NCBI GenBank assembly: GCA_016169945.1
Contig: JADLSH010000382.1
Location: 2,232,001 to 2,296,000, forward strand
From: Trachythela sp. YZ-2020
Lineage: Eukaryota; Cnidaria; Anthozoa; Malacalcyonacea; Clavulariidae
DNA length: 64,000 bases
Reading direction: 5' to 3'
Position numbers and translations under genes: made by a program. The notes under the pieces are model-generated. The model had not been told where the DNA came from. It saw only the letters and a list, made by a program, of their open reading frames with translations, and searched no databases. Each line of letters begins with the position of its first letter. Within the stretch, counting starts at the first letter, position 1. Below, piece by piece: positions 10,169-24,100 of this stretch.

Positions 10169-13100
10169 CTAAGTAGCCAGTTCCGCACAAACCTGTAGCA
10201 TTTCTTTACAACCAATTATTTCGTATAGCATTTCATTTAAACTGGAAAAATTCGGGCGGTCTTTGGGATTTTCATTCCAACACATAGACATAACATTGAA
10301 GCTGTAAACACAGTATAAGTATTAATTCATTTGTTAATTTAGTATAAGGTTTTGTATCTAAAACAGTGGGTTTCCTATACATGACGTACAGTACAATACA
10401 TAAATGCGAAATTACGAATTATTTAAGATAACCATTTGCATGCATGCAGAATCATTGCAGTGCTATAGCCTTCCCCATATTGAACTGGACTTTCTTTCTT
10501 AACTTATTTTCTGCCTTACAGTTTTCTTCGGACATGCGCAATGAGTTTGTTTTTTTAAATAGAGGATGTAGATAAGTTTGTTAATTTTTACTCCTTATGG
10601 TTTTACGGCTTGCGCCGTAATTACGATCGGTTGTTTCAAATATAAATATCTCCAGACGTGTTTATTCTCTGGCAACAGGACACGCGTCATTCGATAGCTT
10701 ATGACTTCCTCTTTAAAATGATATTTAGTTTGTCCCGGTTCATATTACATATCCAAATTAATTTGCATACATGTTCATAAATTATCTAAAAAATTTACAA
10801 TTATTGTTGAAATAAATCGGAATTGCCAGAGCAAGACTTCGAGCAAATGTTAATACACAAAATGTAGCTCATGTAAAAAGGAATATTATTGGAAAGTTTC
10901 ATTGCATTTGAAGAAGTAGAAGTATTTTTTTTTATTTTTTGAAAGTCGCATACAAAATGCCGAGATCGTTGAAATTCTCGCACGCGCAATAAATTACGAA
11001 ATGCCATATAAGGTCAGTGTTGATTGCTATAAACCAATGAAAATCCGCCATCTAGGCAATGACATCACGAGAAATCGATTGCCTGTACTTTCAATACGCT
11101 AGGGTGCAAAGTCACGGAGATTTTAGGTTCCGAAGTTGTCCGACAAAACCGGCTTTGCAATAAATACACAATATAAACGAGAATTGCCGTAAAAGGGCTA
11201 GATTATGTCCTATGATTACACAAATTGTATCAAAGAGTTTGTAGTATGTAAACGAAAGGTAGGAAAGCGAAGTGAATATATAATTAGTTTCTATTATTGT
11301 TAATTTGTAAATAAATACAACTACAGAGGTGTTTGAAAGGGGCTAAATCGGCCGCGTAGCGTTGTAAACAAACACAATTTACTTCTCTAAAGAGATCGTA
11401 AAACGCTGAATCGAACGGTGGTATTGTCATCTACATAGCATGCACTGAACCGAAGATATGAAAACTGCAAAATCTAAGACGATATCGTCTTAGAATTGAT
11501 ACCTTAAAACCATAAAGAGTTGGTTTATGTAATTCATATGGTTACACTAGAATCGTCAATTTTTTGAGATCTGTCGCGTCACGAGTTGATTATTGCAATA
11601 TTTTTTACATTTTAATTGGGTCTTTTTTATTAAAAGGTTTTAGTCACATCAGCTTCTTACTTACATTTCGTTAGGACAATGATTGGGTGGTTCCATTCGT
11701 TTTCCACTCAACAAAGATTGATATACCTCATTAACAGGCATTCCTGGGTAAGGTGTCCCACCTATAGAGAAACATATTTTACTAATGATTATCTTGTGTA
11801 TATTATTGAGAATATAGTTCGACCTTTAACGCAGTGTGTTTTACTGAATGATGGTAAACCCGACACAACACTTTAAAAAAAAGCTATATAGAGAATATGT
11901 AATGTCTTCTCGGTGATAATTGTTTAGAATTGGTGAAATGAACTGAAAATAGCGAAATATACTTACCCAATGTGAAGATTTCCCAAAGTAAAACACCAAA
12001 TGACCACCTAAATTTAGAAACGAAGAAGATTTCATAGCCACAAAACGCTTTCAATTATTTATTCACAATGTAAAGTGCCTCGTAGCGGAGAAACTGGAAA
12101 AATAAATTCAACCCAACTCTTCTGCCATAACTTTAATTGTGAATCTTGCAAAAGGTCTGCAGTTGAAATGTCGATTGTAAGAAAAGCCAGTTCGCCCATA
12201 AAATAGTTATTTTGAACTAGACACACGAAGAAAGTAAAGGTTTTTCATCACTTCAAATCGTCAATTTTGAATGTCCTTTACTAAATTCCATTGGCGCTGA
12301 CCGAAAATATGAACATGTCTCTATTTCACATGTTTTGGGGTCGTTTCGATCGGAAATGGTGTTAATAACCAATCTCAAAAACAATTCTACTTACACGTCA
12401 GACTTCTCAGTAAATATTGAATCTCTAATAGACTCGATAGCCATCCATTTTATAGGAGCCAATCCCTAGAAATGAACAATGCTATAAATCACGAACTGTT
12501 TTTGTTTGTCGAAAAAGGTAGGCGCAAGAAAGCACTATCGATGACCAGGAGTATTCTCTAGGTATCTGGTCTTATAATACCAAGCATGTGCTGTAATCTG
12601 AAGATGTATTTAAAATCACTTCAATATTTTCTGCGAGCGAACAGTATGATTATGTTACAATTATCATAAACCAAACCAACCATGAAAATCTTAAATTGGA
12701 TTTTTTGTATTAACTCATTCCAAACTATCCTATTACAAAATGGGAAAATCGGAGACTCCAACGGTGATTAGCATAGTAGATCCATTTCTGATGGGTGCAT
12801 GTGAACACATGTAGGACACAGCTTAGTTCCCTGAACAAGCTTACTAAAAGAGGTAGATAAGACTCCGAAACGGCCGTTTCCGGCAAATCTGGGGGCTTCA
12901 AATCTAGATAAAATTCTTTTTTTACCAGGTCATTGACAATACCTCGGTCCCGACACCTATGATCAAGTTGATACTTTTCTTAACCATCGTGCCAAAAACA
13001 TGCTTTTGACTAAAAATGACGCGTCGTTGTTACAGTTGCAGTTAAACACTGGTAATATGGCGTTAAAGCATCGCATTTCGTAGTTTACTATTGCATGCCT

Positions 13101-16100
13101 AAATCAAGCATGCTAATGGCACATATGTTTTGTTGAGTCACTATACTGTATTCAGGTCTTGCAGGCTGGAGAGAATATTACGTCACGATAAATAATCCGT
13201 CATTTTTTTTGGGCGAAATCATCGCGACACTCCAGACAGCAACTTGAATACCTGATTAAATTTGGCAGCAAATGGCCTTTCTAAATTCTCGAGCAAAGGC
13301 AATAACCTCAGCCTTGCTTTGAGTGCTAATTGACGGCATGTGACGCATAGTTTGTTCACAATTATAGTTTTAAATATTTGCCAACCAAATGGCGGAAGAC
13401 AAACAAACATCACATTATGTATTGTGACGTCAACTGCAAGGGCTGAATACAAGAATCGTTAACCACTGGCTTTTAACATGGATATTAAAGTTGGTTAGTT
13501 TATATGTATTTGATTTGTACAGTTGGAACTTTTGAGCCACTTAATTGTTAACAGGTAGCCACTAGCCGGAGAGAACAAAAATAAACTGAGATGGAAGGAT
13601 GAAAACTTACTGTCGACTTTTTTAAATATTCTTGATATTTGTAAACATCTCTTGCCAGTCCAAAGTCTGCAACTTTTGCTTTATATTCATGTCCAATGAG
13701 GATGTTTCGTGCAGCCAGATCTCGATGAATTATCTACGAGGTAAATAGGAAGATTTATAAGATTAGCAGATATATATTTCTTTATCTATTTATTCGCTTT
13801 CCAACAGCAGGATTCACGATAAAGACAATAGAGAACAGAATCCTTCATTATGTCACATTATAATTTTACCAATTCTAATCTGCGTTTTTCAACTCAAATA
13901 TATATCACTACCTCTCTACGATCATACATGTACTAAAATAGAACATACAGACTATAACTAATGGCATGATAATAAGCATATTATCAACAGTTTTTTTGTA
14001 ATGAACGACACTGTCAGTGTTTTACAAATTCTGGACGATTTTGATATCGCAAGAAATTCCATAAATAACATCCTATTAAGGTAAAATTTTCTGAGGAGAG
14101 ACTTTTTCATAGGTTTGCACGAAACGGTCAACGAACCGATCAATAAGTGACTTATCCTTTCCAGAGGAGCTCCCTAAGGCGCCCTACGCTTCCTGCAGAC
14201 AAACCCAAATTTGAGGCTGCATCTCTGTAATTATGGCAACAGGGTAAAAATATCTGGCATATATTTTGACATATGCAATTTTAACTACCTGGTGAAGACA
14301 ATTACCTTTCGAGAGATCAAAAATGTCATTCCCTTTGCAATTTGCCAAGCAAAATACATCAAATTTTTTGGACCAAAAACTTGCGAAAGATCTGTCATTA
14401 AAGACTCTTCCTCCAAGCTGTACAGATTCCGACTGCCTTTTAAGAAATCTCGAAGATTTCCATTTTGGCAGTATTCCATAATAATCCACAGGTTCGAACC
14501 ATTACCTATTGAAATTTATGAGTGATTTTGGGCGAAGTATAGTAGGCAATGCAATATCTCGACTCAGTTGCGCTTTCCCCATAAAAAATTAGGATAGCGT
14601 TTATGTGGCTTTGTCTATGATGTTTTTCGTTCGATTAGAAAACTGATAGCTTTTTACTCTCATCTTAAGGGGCTTCGGTGGCGAAGTGGTTAGCGCACTT
14701 GCCTTTCACGTCTAAGGTTGCGGGTTCAAGTCTCAGTGAGAACTTTCTCAATGCGACTCGAACCCAGTCCTCAAGTGAAAAGAGTAAAAAGTCAACGCTC
14801 TGCCGAAAGTCGTGGGTTTTCTCCGGGTACTCCGGTTTCCTCCCACAGGGAAAGTTGACAGGGTGGGTTAGGTAAAAGGGCCCACAGTAATTGGCATATG
14901 CTGTTGCGGTGACCCTGCCCTAGTTGGCGAAGCTAAATAAAATAAATTAAGTATAGCACATATCATTCGAAACCATTCGTAACGACGTGCATTATTGATT
15001 TACTAAATATATATATCCTCAAGACTCAAAAGGTTAAACTCAAATAAAAGACATATTGTGACATTTGTATACTTAGTAGCTTTCCTAATGAGTATTTGGT
15101 AATAACTAAAGCTGGTCCATATTAATAATATTATATGACAAACAGGCATAGCTTCCACTGCATCTAATGCAATAGAGAGCAGTATATGATCGTGTATAGG
15201 TACAATTTATATACTAGAAATACATGCATGCCCCAGACATTGTTCATCATGGAGTAATTCCAATTGGCAAACCGCTGCGCTAACCGAAGTGAGCCCTGGG
15301 GCCGGTTGTATAAAACTCTTAACTACGTTTTAACTACCCATTTTCTAGTTAAATGGTAGTTAACTTTAACCACGTAGTTAAGTCGGTTGTATAAAAACCT
15401 AGTTAGCGTTAACTGCAGTTAAAAAGTAGTTAAAGTTAACTATGCTCAAGGGCATAGTTAACTTCCCAAAGCGTAGTTAAATATGGCGTTTTGTAGGAGT
15501 GATGAACTTTAATCAGTCAAAAAATACTAAAAGCAACGCTTACCGAGGATTTTCAATCATCATCTTCCCTAGAAAGGGTTTTCTGATACTCGTGAGCTTT
15601 CAAAACGCTATAATTTTGGTCTTTTCGACGAAAACGGAATATATTTTTTGCATAGGAAGATTTATCGATGACGAGAGGCAACCCATAACAATGTCGTTTT
15701 TACCAAAGAACTGCAGTTTGACTTTCATGGTAAATAAGCCTTTTTCGTAGAATTTATTGGTCTTTATGTCTTGTTTTCTTGCATATTTTTCAATATTTTG
15801 AATCAAAATACCGCCATTTTTGGTAAATATGAGTCCGCAGTCGTTTTCAAAATGCTTGTCAGCGGTTGCTAATCAGCGCTTACTTTGTGTTATTTCATGT
15901 TTAATCACTCCACGCGAACCCCACGCGCAGTTAACTGTGTGATTAGTTAACTACCCGACTAACTACGTTTTGTGCAACGCAGTTAAGTCATGTAGTTAAC
16001 TAATTATAGTTAAGGATTTAACTACGGTAGTTAACGCTAACTATAGTTAACTTTAACTACATTTTTATACAACCGGCCCCTGGTGCCTAGTAACACAGAT

Positions 16101-18182
16101 GATATATCTCTTTTTGGAAAGTAGGAAACGGCAAAAGATTTGTAATTCTATTTATAGAATTATATATTTCCAAAATATACTATGTAGTTATGTTACAATG
16201 CATTCTATATGCTTCGAATTCATATATGGAATTCCTGCTTTTTGCCGATTCTCCGGTGAAATCTATTGCTTTCCCGTTAATTTACTAAAGTTTTTTGATA
16301 ACATAAGGTTAAATAGGGTAATTAAGATACTTACTCCTAGACTGAAAACTACTGAGAAATCGTATATAACTAAGGTCTAAGCAACAACTGTTTAAGAAAC
16401 AAATACATCAACAATTCAAAACAAACATTTCACAATTTCCCATTATATTTATCATATTACAACTGAAGTACGTAAAAGTGAAAAAATTCGTTTCATGGCT
16501 CATGTAACGACTTTCAAGTGTAGATTTTCGCTCATTTCACTTCGCCATATTTAAGATCAGTGGGAGGTAATTAATTGACTGTTCACCGCGCTATGGCTCA
16601 ACTAGTACCTACGCTCGCGGGCTATCTTGGGGATTAGAAAAGGAAAAAGTAGCTGCTTACCTTTTGTACAAGCACCTAGTATGTTTACTATATTCTCGTG
16701 TTCACCAACATGAATTAAAATCTTCAGCTCAGACTGCAAATCAACAAGATTGCTTCGATCATGATTTTCTGCAACAAGAAGTAAGGGCTAATGGCAATCA
16801 CCTCAGTTCTCCATACCTAGTGTGCAGTGATAACCAATCTGTGCAGTGATAATCAATGTGTGTAGTGATAAAGTGAAAGTGTGCAGTAAGAAACAGTAAA
16901 AAATGTGCAGTGATGATATTTAAAAAGTTTCAATATACTCATGTACGTTTCAATCTAGATTTTTGAAACTTTTATTTGACATTTTGCCATACCCGTTTTA
17001 GACTATTTTGTATTCTTATGTAGTTTTGGACTATATTTTTTTCTAAAAAGAGCCTGATTCGGTTATAGTTTCAGTATAAAGGCTGTCATCCGTAAAATTT
17101 TCCATGGGAGGTACCAGTAGTCTCTAGACTGGCAGACCCCCTGTTGCTTATGGAATGCGCAGTGTTAAAAATTTCATAAACTTAGGTATGCAGTTCTCAT
17201 AAGTATCATAAAAAGATACCACAGGAACGCACTATACTATGCCACTATGCTCTGGCAACGCTATTCTCGTAAACGATAAAATATAATAGAAATCTATACA
17301 ATACATAGAAGTTCAGTATCCATTGTCAAACATTGTGGGCTGTACAGTAAGATCAACTTTTTATTCCACTGTAGCTGCATGTATCAATATAGCCGCATCA
17401 CGTTGTTGTTTAGTTAGTTTCAAGGGAGAAAAATATTATATAATTGACTATGGCAATTTGCTTTATAGGCCACCTTTGCATTTATTTAAGAAAACTCTAT
17501 CTTTAGGAAGATTCTTGAAAGGAATTAGTGTCAAACCCATGCATTGCGTTTTAAAATTCATGTTGACAGGCGTTTTATCGGCTATTTGGACTAGGCTTTT
17601 TGTAATCCGTGAAATATTTTAACCATTCTTTAATAAAATTGGTCATTTTAATTTGTTTATAGTGGAAATCTATCAAACGGAACATTGTTATCGTTATTGT
17701 TACTCTTGCGTCACTCAGAAAATAGAGAAACTCGAAATTTGTATGCCTTCAACGTGGCATGGGAGATTATATTTTGTTGCCGTAATGAAGTGAATCGCAT
17801 TAGAATCCGTAGAATTTGACGTAGGAATGATAGCTCGTGCTCCTATTAAACAAAAGAGTAAGCAACAACACAACGCGCAATGCACGCATAACCTTGAAAC
17901 AAATTATTTTGCTATCTTATTATACCGGTACTGTACGATTATATCATCAAAGACATGAAGGACTAAATAATTTTCTAATGAAAAATCAAACCTTTAATCA
18001 TTTTAACTGCAACTTTGGTTACTTCTTTGCAATAGACGTAGCTGTTTCTTCTCGTCGTGCGAAGAAAGAAGGAAAACCTTCGTCCACCCTCTCTTTCTCT
18101 CAACATATCTCTTGGATGGAATGCGGATATACCAATTGCTTCTGCTAACCAAACAATTCCAAACTGTCCAGAACCAAGTTCG
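10169..18182 (-). CDS. RTK exons 7-14: tyrosine kinase domain
   Basis: Exon 7 has the glycine loop ([11 protein letters not shown]) and VAVK; exon 8 the alpha-C helix (LQSELKIL) and GACTK; exon 9 the hinge ([14 protein letters not shown]) and a short kinase insert with [14 protein letters not shown]; exon 10 [11 protein letters not shown] and an activation loop with Tyr residues ([13 protein letters not shown]); exon 11 [11 protein letters not shown]; exon 12 [14 protein letters not shown]; exon 13 [14 protein letters not shown]; exon 14 [12 protein letters not shown] and the stop TAG at 10169-10171. All residues needed for catalysis are visible, so the enzyme is predicted active. For exon 7 the second of two adjacent AGs was chosen as acceptor because it alone keeps the frame. 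Confidence 0.92.
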
Positions 18183-21100
18183 CTGACTGAAAAATACAGT
18201 GTTTTGAATTTAAACTGTTTTAAAAAACTATATTTTATTCAAGACCCATCGCGGATACCAAGACCTATTCTATTCCGGGTGCTAACAAATTTAAAAGACA
18301 GATTCACCACAAATGGTAGGCGGTTTGTAGAGCTTCTCAAGATGAAACAATTTGATGAATGTGATTTTATTTTGGGGTATGGTACCGCATAACCAAAAAA
18401 AACCATCACCTCCGAGAAAGCCTTGGAACCGTGTTTGATCCATTATCAACAGCAAAAATATATTGCCTATTTGGCGAAGGTGAGAATCGCCAATGGGATA
18501 TAAAGTGCTCAACCGTTATGAGTTCATGACCAGCCATCGCGATATTTTAGCGGTCACAATTCAACGATAACTTGGCCGCCACCAGTTGAAGTCCTATATG
18601 ATAACAGCCATGTACTTGCGGAGCCGAAAAAAGCATCATTTTGAAAACATTGATCTGTTCACGTTTTGCAGCATTTAAGAGTATGGATCTCAGAGAAAAG
18701 GAAGTTTTAGGAATGTCGCTGTGTTTTATAGTATTTTTTCTTTGAGTTGAAGAGCGAAGGTTTTTTCTGCTGGTGTACATATTTGAATTTTTACGCGGCA
18801 ATTAGAAGTAGAACCATGAGATATCTCCAAAAGACCATGATCAGGTTTTTTAAATTGAAGCCATTTGATAAAAAATAATTTTTGCTGCTCATTTTCGCTC
18901 AAAAACAAACTTTTGACTACAGAGTATTCCACTCTTCGAAAGTCTGCCTAATCTTTTGGAAAGTGCATTTTCCCCGCGTGGGCTGCCGCGCTGATCGATG
19001 AGCTACAATTAAATTGGCATCAACCAATCATCGGAGGTAAATGCCATATATAGTTATTGGCCTTCCAGAGATTCATGGATTACATGCATACACCTCCTTC
19101 GCAGACGTTCAATTTTGATAGAGTAGGAATATAGTGAGATTGTAGGAGGGTGCAAGGGGTGCATTAAAGTGTGAAACATTCCTTTCTACATCTCATTTCT
19201 GCTTCATAGCATGGCTGCATCACTATTCCTGTTACTTTGGCGCCGGCAACTATTGGGTGTGCGTCCGTAGTAACATTCCCAGGGACACTTCCACTTCATT
19301 ATTGGTACTGTGAGTTTTCATTTATCGTAATGTCTATTCTACAATTATCATTCCTTAGATAATTTTCTCGCGTCTATACTGAAAAGTACATTTGAAATTC
19401 TTCGTTTTGCCGCACCATATATAGCACTAACCATGTAATCCTTTCTTTGAAAGCCTTGCTCTCATAACGGCGCAACAAGGAGAGAAAGAAGAAGGGGGAG
19501 GGGTGAAAATATAGAAAGAAAAAGGAAGGGGCATCAAGATCGACCCCAACATTAGAGATGGCTGTATATCAGAGAAGCAAACTTCATAATTGTGTCCCCG
19601 CCGGCCCTCCTATACAACTGGCGCATCTTAACAAGTTCGAGTACCCACGGGATTTTTGCAGACAACTCTAGCGCCCCCTAACCTTGAATGGCCCAACACT
19701 GGTACATATAACGTGCAGGGTGTTGCTGCTGCCTTTGGCACTGGGTCATCATTTTATGGTAAAGTAGTTAAAAGCTCAGTGTCCAGGGCTATAATAATTT
19801 AGTAAGTAATTATTCGGAGAGAGGCTTGGCTTAATGTATGTCTAGTTAACTCATAAACGGAACTTATTTATTTTATATCCATGGTTAAAATATGTTCTCA
19901 GTATTTACCCACCAAAGCTTATTCTTTCTCTTGGAAATTCCCATTCAGGAATAAACGGCAGTTTCTGAAGTTGTTCTTGAACATTTCCATTTCTATCCAA
20001 CATCTCCATATAGTCAGGTAAGGGAGGATATGAGAAGAGGTAAAAGCCGCCATAAAGTTTCTTTCTTCTGTATAATACAAAACATGAAAAGGCCAAAATG
20101 ATCATGGATATTAAACCAATTGGAACGACGAAAAGAATCAAGGTGCGTTTCTGGTAAGAAGTTGACTCCTCAGAAGGATCTATTCGAAAGGAAATTGAAT
20201 TATGTTAATTATTCCTTATACTGCATGCACATGATCGAGTATATTATTATTTTCGTGAAAACGTTGAAAATAAATGAAAGGCACTAGAGTGGAGAGTCGA
20301 TAATGTGAGCGTTCATGAAGTTTGTTCGGAGATTGCATTTCGATTGCATGTTTTTGGCTCGGCTGAAATGAGTCTGACTGCAGCCAAAAACATATTTTAT
20401 GCCGCGAACATAAAATATATTGTTATAATATTTGCAAAATAATAATAATTAATATTGCAGTTTATATAATTATGAACTATATGATTATATGGTATGGTTT
20501 ACCTAGGGACTTTAAACAAAAGCCCAGCGGTTTCTAGTATGCCTCTCGCTCATTTAGTGTAGATATAGTTTATATTATTTGTTAATGTGATATTTTTTGG
20601 GCGAAATAGATAAATAGAATAGCAAAAAAATTTCAGTGGGGAAAATATTTAAGCTTACTTTCAAAGTTAATCACGTGGATGTCTTTAGAATCATTCCCAG
20701 CGGCATTTTTGGCTGTGCAGCGATACTTCATTTGAGCATTTGGCAAACTGTTAAGTTGTAAGGAGTATGATTTAAGTTTCAGTTTCCAACTTTCTTCATC
20801 ACATTTGAAAGTGTCACATGAATACCACGTGTAGTATACTTCTGGTGGATTGACGTCCGCTCTCTTCAATGTACAGTTAATTATCATTCCTTTGTGAAAG
20901 GTATACGTGTTCTCCAGATCTATGTCAGGTTTCACTGTAAAGAAATTATAATTTAACAACCACGTTGCAACTTTAAATCATCTATGAAATCAGCAATGAT
21001 GATGACATTAAACTGGTGTCGAAGCGCTAGCTGGTGAATGCAATTTGTTCGATGATTGCATTACTAGGCTAAGTAATCAAAAACGTTTGATACTAAACCT

Positions 21101-24100
21101 GCATGATTGCAATGAGATCATAAATTTCGAAGTAACATTTTGTTAAAAAGTTAATCGGTATCCTAATAAAATACAGTGGAATATAAACAGCTTTGTTTTT
21201 GATACTCGTGACTGGTGTATTTTCAAGTCAGTATGATCATATTATTCTGTATTAGTCATGTTTTAATCGAAAGAAAAAAGGATTTCGACATAACATATGT
21301 TACATTACCGTAGACTTGTAGTTGAAAGGTTTTAGAATCATTTCCATAATTGTTGCTTGCATTACATTTGTACAAGAGATTATCTTTAGGAAAGACAGGA
21401 TCATTTATTTCAAAAGTTGTCTTCGTAATATTTTCTTGTCCGCTGTGTTCTTCACACCTTGCTGACGCCAAACACTGAGTTATGAACTCATATTTTACTC
21501 CATCTTTGGATTTCCACCAATAAATATCAGACGTTGGATACGATGACACGTTGTACGATAGTGAGAAAATTTCTCCTTCATTCTGACCGAAAATATTCTG
21601 TTGATTCTGTATACGAACTTCAGGATTCCGCGGGACTGTTTTAAATTAAATATTTGGATTAGATTTTAGATGCTTTTGCCGTCGATCGAATAAAACGTTG
21701 TAACGAAACGGTGAAACAATAATGTGTTAACTAACCCTTTAGCCCACAGTGTCCGACATATCGGATGCCAAGACCACTGGAGAAAACGCAAGAACAATGC
21801 AAAATCAAACGGATCGGAGAATAACACAAAACAGATAATGTGCATTTTGTGCGTTAAAGGGTTAATCAATTCCATTAGCGGCCATTGTGCATGCATGTAT
21901 ATAATGTTACGACCATGGAGAGCGATTTTTAGATACTTTGGAATTGTATGGTAATAATAAATTCAATAAACAGTTATTATTAGATGATTACACTGCATTT
22001 TCATTGAACTCCCTCGACAAAAAATGGTTTAAATTCTGTCAGTAAAAACAACGTTTAGTTCTCAAAAAAAGCAGTGAAACAAATTTAAAACATAACAATA
22101 ACAGCATAAAATATTAGAACCTCATTTGCCTACTACACTCCTAAAAATTGATCAGGTTGATGCAATATTGTTCGCTGAACAACGCTTGAATAATACTGTT
22201 ATCAAGGTTGAACAACGTTGTTGAAATGACAATGTTGTTCAATATTGTTTCATCAACATTGTTCGTTGTTGATGAATGAACAATAGTTGAACAATGTTGT
22301 TGGAACAAGGGTTCGACAATACTTGATGTAACAAGCTTGCTAAAGGTTGTCAGAACAATGTTGTTCAGCACTGTTGAAACATCATGCCCAGTGGCGAAGC
22401 CAGCCTGACAATTTGGTCATGCTATGCAAATATTTCCGTGTTCATAGACTGTGAAAACAATCAATTTCTAAAGAAATGAATAATGATAATGATTTAAAAT
22501 TTGCATTGCATGACTAAATTGTCAGGCTAGCTTCGCTACTGATCATGCCAAAACATTATTGTTATGACAAGTGAGAACAATATTGATGGATAAACAACTT
22601 GTTTTTAGTTGTTCAAACAACTATTCAACAATGCTGTTAATATTAGACAGTAATTTGAAATTTTGAAATGGACGAAACCTGATTTTATTGGCTGTTGCTA
22701 AGCGTTGCGATACAGAGTTGATGATTACAGCGAAACTGTGGCGAAGCAAGAAAAACGGACTTTTATTAACAGCAAAATGTCGTTTACTTGAAAGTTTGGT
22801 TATTTTTGAAGATTGAAGAGGAAAATACTGAAGAAAATAGGTTGGTAAGTGTCTTATTTTGAAGTAAAGTTAGTTAAAACAATACTGCTTTTTGTTTTAT
22901 GTCTTATGACACGAAAACACATGTACAGACGTAATGTCAGTACAATTTACTTCAAGGCAGTGCATTTAAAAAAATTCAATATGAAAGCACGGGCACTCTG
23001 AAATAGCTGTAACAATGCTTTTTGTTCAAACGTTTCTTCTGAGTGGCCCACTGACAGTAATGTTTCTGTCAGAGATAACTCTGAACAGATATATTCCATG
23101 CAGTTAAGTGGGAATTATCCTACTTTCAAATTTAAAGTATGGCCAAAATATCATATGGGCAAACAAATTTCTTCTCTATTAAACATGCCCTGCTGCCCTG
23201 ATCTCCCTCCCAATTGTCGTCTGCTGTCTGTCACTTTGATCTCTGACTGGTGTCAAGTACCTTGTCTGCAAGAAAACCCCACTTCATAGTACAGTATTAA
23301 CAATTAACCAAGTACTCAATCTACACCAGGATGTATTGGGATTTTCCTTTTAGGCGATAGGTGAACTATAGGCAGGTAAGATCATAGAGTGCATATATGT
23401 GTGCAGTTAGTTGTAGTTATAGTATAATCTTCCCTGTGCTAAACAGGTTGACTTGTCATGGATGGGGATGGATGAGGCTACTATGATTCCTCGTCAGGTT
23501 ATGGGGGCTTAAATCATCTTTATGTCCAAATGTAATTAGTTATATTTTTATCTCTCTGTAGTGTTGCGTATGAAAACATGATCTATGAATATATCAGACA
23601 AATTATTGTGGTAATCTTTCGGTAAGTAATTTTGGCTTTCCCCTCAGTGGAGAGGTAATATAGCACAGGCAACTAGTCATGCTATGGTAATAACCATGCA
23701 CTTAGTCTGAAAACAATATAGATCATAAAGGTTTGAGGAGTTTAAACAATTACATGTAATCATGTATAGCATGACCCGGCCATCACTATTGCTACATTTG
23801 CCACTGCTTAAAATGAATGAAAAACAAATTTGATCCTAGATTATGAGATGTCCCATATAGTCTATGAATTTCAACATGTATTTCCCTTGTATGGCCTACA
23901 AACCACTGGTAAAGGCCCATGACCCATATAGAATTGTGAGTTGCTAAACATCCTATCTGGAGTGATGGAGTGAAACATTGGCAGATTTACAGAAATATCA
24001 TGAATCATTATCAAACAAAGAAACTAGTGATTCTTTAGGTGGATTGAAACTGGATGTTCTCAAAATGGGAAAGAAAATGTTAACTTTAATTAAATGTGAG

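Noticed and set aside
14211..14525. 104-codon plus-strand frame
   Set aside because: It is the antisense shadow of RTK exon 9, whose minus-strand reading has clear kinase motifs.
18182..18186. First of two AG acceptors for RTK exon 7
   Set aside because: Using it breaks the frame with exon 6, whereas the second AG gives ISFGGELGSG in phase.
18057..18392. 111-codon plus-strand frame
   Set aside because: It overlaps RTK exon 7 in antisense and has no domain of its own.
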